From: RGEC01 sp964626685
GTDB lineage: Bacteria > Bacteroidota > Bacteroidia > NS11-12g > UBA955
Assembly: GCA_964626685.1 (NCBI GenBank)
Contig: CAZVJY010000006.1
Coordinates: forward strand, 1-64,000
Length of the DNA: 64,000 nucleotides
Direction of reading: 5' to 3'
Numbering within the stretch: the stretch's first letter is position 1; each line of letters opens with the position of its first letter. Shown here in pieces: positions 62,244 through 64,000 of the stretch. A program made the translations under genes and the position numbers. Under the pieces are notes generated by a model, which was given only the letters and a program-made list of their open reading frames with translations, searched no databases and was not told the origin of the DNA.

Positions 62244-63344
62244 CTAGTAATGCCTGTTCTTCCAATTTGTTTTCAGGGGAAGTAGGGAGAAGGTGGCTGT
62301 GAGTATGGTGTTTAAAGTGATAAAGAGCTCATAAATCAATAAGTTCAGAATGCCAGGCCCTGGTTCCTGAATCAGCCTGTAAATGCCACGGATTAGCAAG
62401 GATTGCAGAATACACTTTATTCCCCATAGGCTCAATGCTGCCAGGGGGCTGATGAAGACGAGAACAGGTATTAAAAAATAAAATAAGCCAAAGACACCGA
62501 ACAGTACCCACCAGTACCAGGGCAATTCCCGGCCACCGCTGAGCCAGCGTTTGCGCTGATGCAGCAAGGTTCCTACACCTAAAACCGGGGCAGAATAGGC
62601 AGTTACCTCTTTTTGCATGATGTTATTCCATTTCCATCCTTTTTTACAGATTTCGCTGTACAGTTTATAATCTTCTGTAATGGAAAATTGTATGCCGCGG
62701 TAACCACCCACCTGATGATAGGCGGTAGCACGCACTATCATGTTATTACCTACTGCAGTTGCCGGAACTCCGTTGTAGGAAATAATGTTTAACATGCCCA
62801 TGAAATAAGCCCAGTCTATTTCCTGCATTTTGTTCCAGCTTCCACTTCCATTTACCACCGTGGTGCCGCTGCATACGCCGGTGTCTTCAGGCATACTTCT
62901 AACCATGTATTTTGCCCATTCCGGTTTTATCCTGATATCGGCATCTGTAATAAGGTAAAATTCGCCCCGGGCAAAGGTTTCCAGCTGTGCCATCACCCTG
63001 GCCTTCGCCTTTAATCCGCTATTGTCATCCTGAATTTCAATAGCGATAATTTGCGGATGAATCTTGGCGTATTCCGCCAGAATTTGCCCGGTATTATCTG
63101 TGCTTTGATCATTTCCGCAAACAATATGCAGCCTGTCTTTAGGATAATCAAGTTCCAAAAGGGAGTCCAGGCATTGACGAATGTTATGTTCTTCGTTTCT
63201 TGCCGCAATGAGAATGCTTATTTCCGGCCAAGATTCGGGTTCGGGCAGGTAATGATGCCGGTAGCGCAGCAATGTGATGAGTTGCCATACCTGAATGATC
63301 AGATACAGTGAGCCTACAGCCAGGGAGATTTCGAAAAAAATCAT
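62244..63344 (-). CDS. Family 2 glycosyltransferase, membrane-bound
   Basis: 366 residues. One N-terminal helix, a GT-A domain with ISILIAARNEEHNIRQCL, the DxD-like ITDADIRI, GTTVV and the processivity-type HQRKRW motif, then two or three C-terminal helices. It probably transfers sugars from nucleotide donors at the inner membrane face. Its start overlaps the deacetylase stop by 4 nt, so the pair likely works in one pathway, such as a deacetylated polysaccharide or glycolipid. Confidence 0.92.
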   Translation of the reverse strand: MIFFEISLAVGSLYLIIQVWQLITLLRYRHHYLPEPESWPEISILIAARNEEHNIRQCLDSLLELDYPKDRLHIVCGNDQSTDNTGQILAEYAKIHPQIIAIEIQDDNSGLKAKARVMAQLETFARGEFYLITDADIRIKPEWAKYMVRSMPEDTGVCSGTTVVNGSGSWNKMQEIDWAYFMGMLNIISYNGVPATAVGNNMIVRATAYHQVGGYRGIQFSITEDYKLYSEICKKGWKWNNIMQKEVTAYSAPVLGVGTLLHQRKRWLSGGRELPWYWWVLFGVFGLFYFLIPVLVFISPLAALSLWGIKCILQSLLIRGIYRLIQEPGPGILNLLIYELFITLNTILTATFSLLPLKTNWKNRHY

Positions 63345-63955
63345 GATAGAGCCCTCATCTCAAAACCCTTGTTTTTCAAAAAATCAAGGTACGCAGGCAG
63401 CAGGAACTTCAGGTTTTCAAAAGCCTTTTCGCTGTCATGAAAAACAACGATGCTTCCGTTTTTAGTATGTTTGATGAGTTTGTGCAGCGACTTGCCGCGG
63501 TTTAACTTGGGGTCATAATCACAGCTCAGCAGGCTCCACATGATAATATTATAGCCAAGCTGTTGCAGTTTTTTTGCCTGTGAAAGTCTAATTCTGCCGT
63601 AGGGCGGCCTGAACAGGTTTCCGGGTAGATTCGCTGAAGCTTTTTTCACATTTTGAACATAAATATCGTCGGATTTTTCCCAGCCTTTGAGGTGGTTGTA
63701 TGTATGGTTGCCTGTTTTATGTCCGTTTTCCTCAATCATTTTTACAATTTCGGGAAATTTTTGGGCATTTTCTCCTACACAAAAAAATGTGGCGCAGGCG
63801 TTGAACTCGGTTAATTTTTCAATTACCCAGGGTGTGATTACGGGATGCGGTCCATCGTCGAATGTGATGTATACGGCCTTTTCCCCCGAATTGCCGCTCC
63901 ATTTCCATTTTGGAAAAAGCAGGGGAAAGATGCGGGGAATCCTGTATATGTGCAT
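63341..63955 (-). CDS. NodB-type polysaccharide deacetylase
   Basis: About 204 residues from the ATG at 63955 (a TTG at 63961 would add 2). The five NodB motifs are present: TFDDGPHP, HTYNH (H-x3-H zinc ligands), RPPYGR, a Trp-containing MWSLLSCDYDP and VVFHDSE. It should remove N- or O-acetyl groups from sugar chains. There is no obvious signal peptide, only a short hydrophobic start, so it may act in the cytoplasm or be anchored loosely. Cotranscribed with the GT2 gene. Confidence 0.92.
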   Translation of the reverse strand: MHIYRIPRIFPLLFPKWKWSGNSGEKAVYITFDDGPHPVITPWVIEKLTEFNACATFFCVGENAQKFPEIVKMIEENGHKTGNHTYNHLKGWEKSDDIYVQNVKKASANLPGNLFRPPYGRIRLSQAKKLQQLGYNIIMWSLLSCDYDPKLNRGKSLHKLIKHTKNGSIVVFHDSEKAFENLKFLLPAYLDFLKNKGFEMRALS

Positions 63956-63963
63956 TGACAAGG

Positions 63964-63994
63964 CAAAATGAACTCTTTTTTAGAAATATTCCAA
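63964..63994 (-). promoter_or_regulatory. Promoter of the deacetylase-GT2 operon
   Basis: Minus strand TTG (63994-63992), 20-bp spacer, TCATTTTG (63971-63964), one mismatch from TAnnTTTG. The leader is only a few nt. Confidence 0.55.
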
Positions 63995-63996
63995 AT
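63978..63996 (-). promoter_or_regulatory. Operator candidate 3 at the right edge
   Basis: TTTTAGAAATATTCCAAAT matches copy 1 upstream of the TonB receptor at 17 of 19 positions. It covers the -33 TTG and spacer of the deacetylase-GT2 promoter. Confidence 0.6.
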
Positions 63997-64000
63997 GTGC

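Overview
The window is a chromosomal segment of a member of the Bacteroidota. Three signs point there. Six predicted exported proteins end in type IX secretion (T9SS type A) C-terminal sorting domains. Many genes are preceded by the Bacteroidota -7 promoter element TAnnTTTG, often with a TTG about 20 bp upstream. Several gene pairs are typical of the phylum: DUF4290-murA, HsdR_N-like gene/holA, DUF1599-BT_3928-permease, and pyk-IPExxxVDY facing acpP-fabF-rnc. I cannot fix the order or genus. Coding density is high, with many ATGA/TAATG overlaps. I see no rRNA, tRNA, CRISPR array, insertion sequence, integrase or phage gene. The window reads as core chromosome with scattered secreted-protein genes.

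1-13.4 kb is mostly housekeeping. It holds a MmcQ/PPIase/DinB operon, a MORN-repeat secreted protein with uridine kinase, a YfcE-type phosphoesterase facing a 2[4Fe-4S] ferredoxin, an NlpC/P60 peptidase, pyruvate kinase with IPExxxVDY, acpP-fabF-rnc, and a long UvrD-like helicase fused to a PD-(D/E)XK nuclease. 13.5-18.4 kb is one tightly overlapping operon: DUF1599, a BT_3928 DoxX-like protein, an orphan OppB-type permease, shikimate kinase and a class III aminotransferase. 18.5-20.1 kb has two related lipoproteins. 20.1-26.6 kb has the HsdR_N-like gene divergent from holA, a large T9SS cargo protein, and a PstS-like lipoprotein followed by a TPR protein.

26.6-34.5 kb centres on phenylacetyl-CoA epoxidase. 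A TetR gene is followed by paaA, an inserted T9SS cargo gene, paaB, paaC and paaD. A perfect palindrome covers the tetR start codon just downstream of a consensus promoter. An S8 peptidase and an M28 peptidase flank the operon. 34.5-44 kb carries a YtcJ-type amidohydrolase with a T9SS protein, an OB-fold/YceI/DUF5777 operon, a small palindromic repeat pair, and two large exported proteins (an autotransporter-strand T9SS protein and a mosaic SUMF1-like protein).

44.3-59.9 kb holds a GT39-type membrane glycosyltransferase, a secreted protein of uncertain function, the fluoride channel CrcB, an FNR-type oxidoreductase with a radical SAM/SPASM protein, rho, pdeM, an MscS channel, a small acidic protein, apaG with an SDR, another T9SS protein, a DUF5723 barrel, and DUF4290-murA. 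This MurA has Asp in place of the fosfomycin-target Cys. 59.9-64 kb has a FecA-like TonB receptor and a GT2/polysaccharide deacetylase pair. These two units share a 19-bp dyad (ATTTAGAA-N3-TTCnAAAT), present twice upstream of the receptor and once at the right edge of the window. It looks like the operator of one unidentified regulator, plausibly a metal-responsive one.
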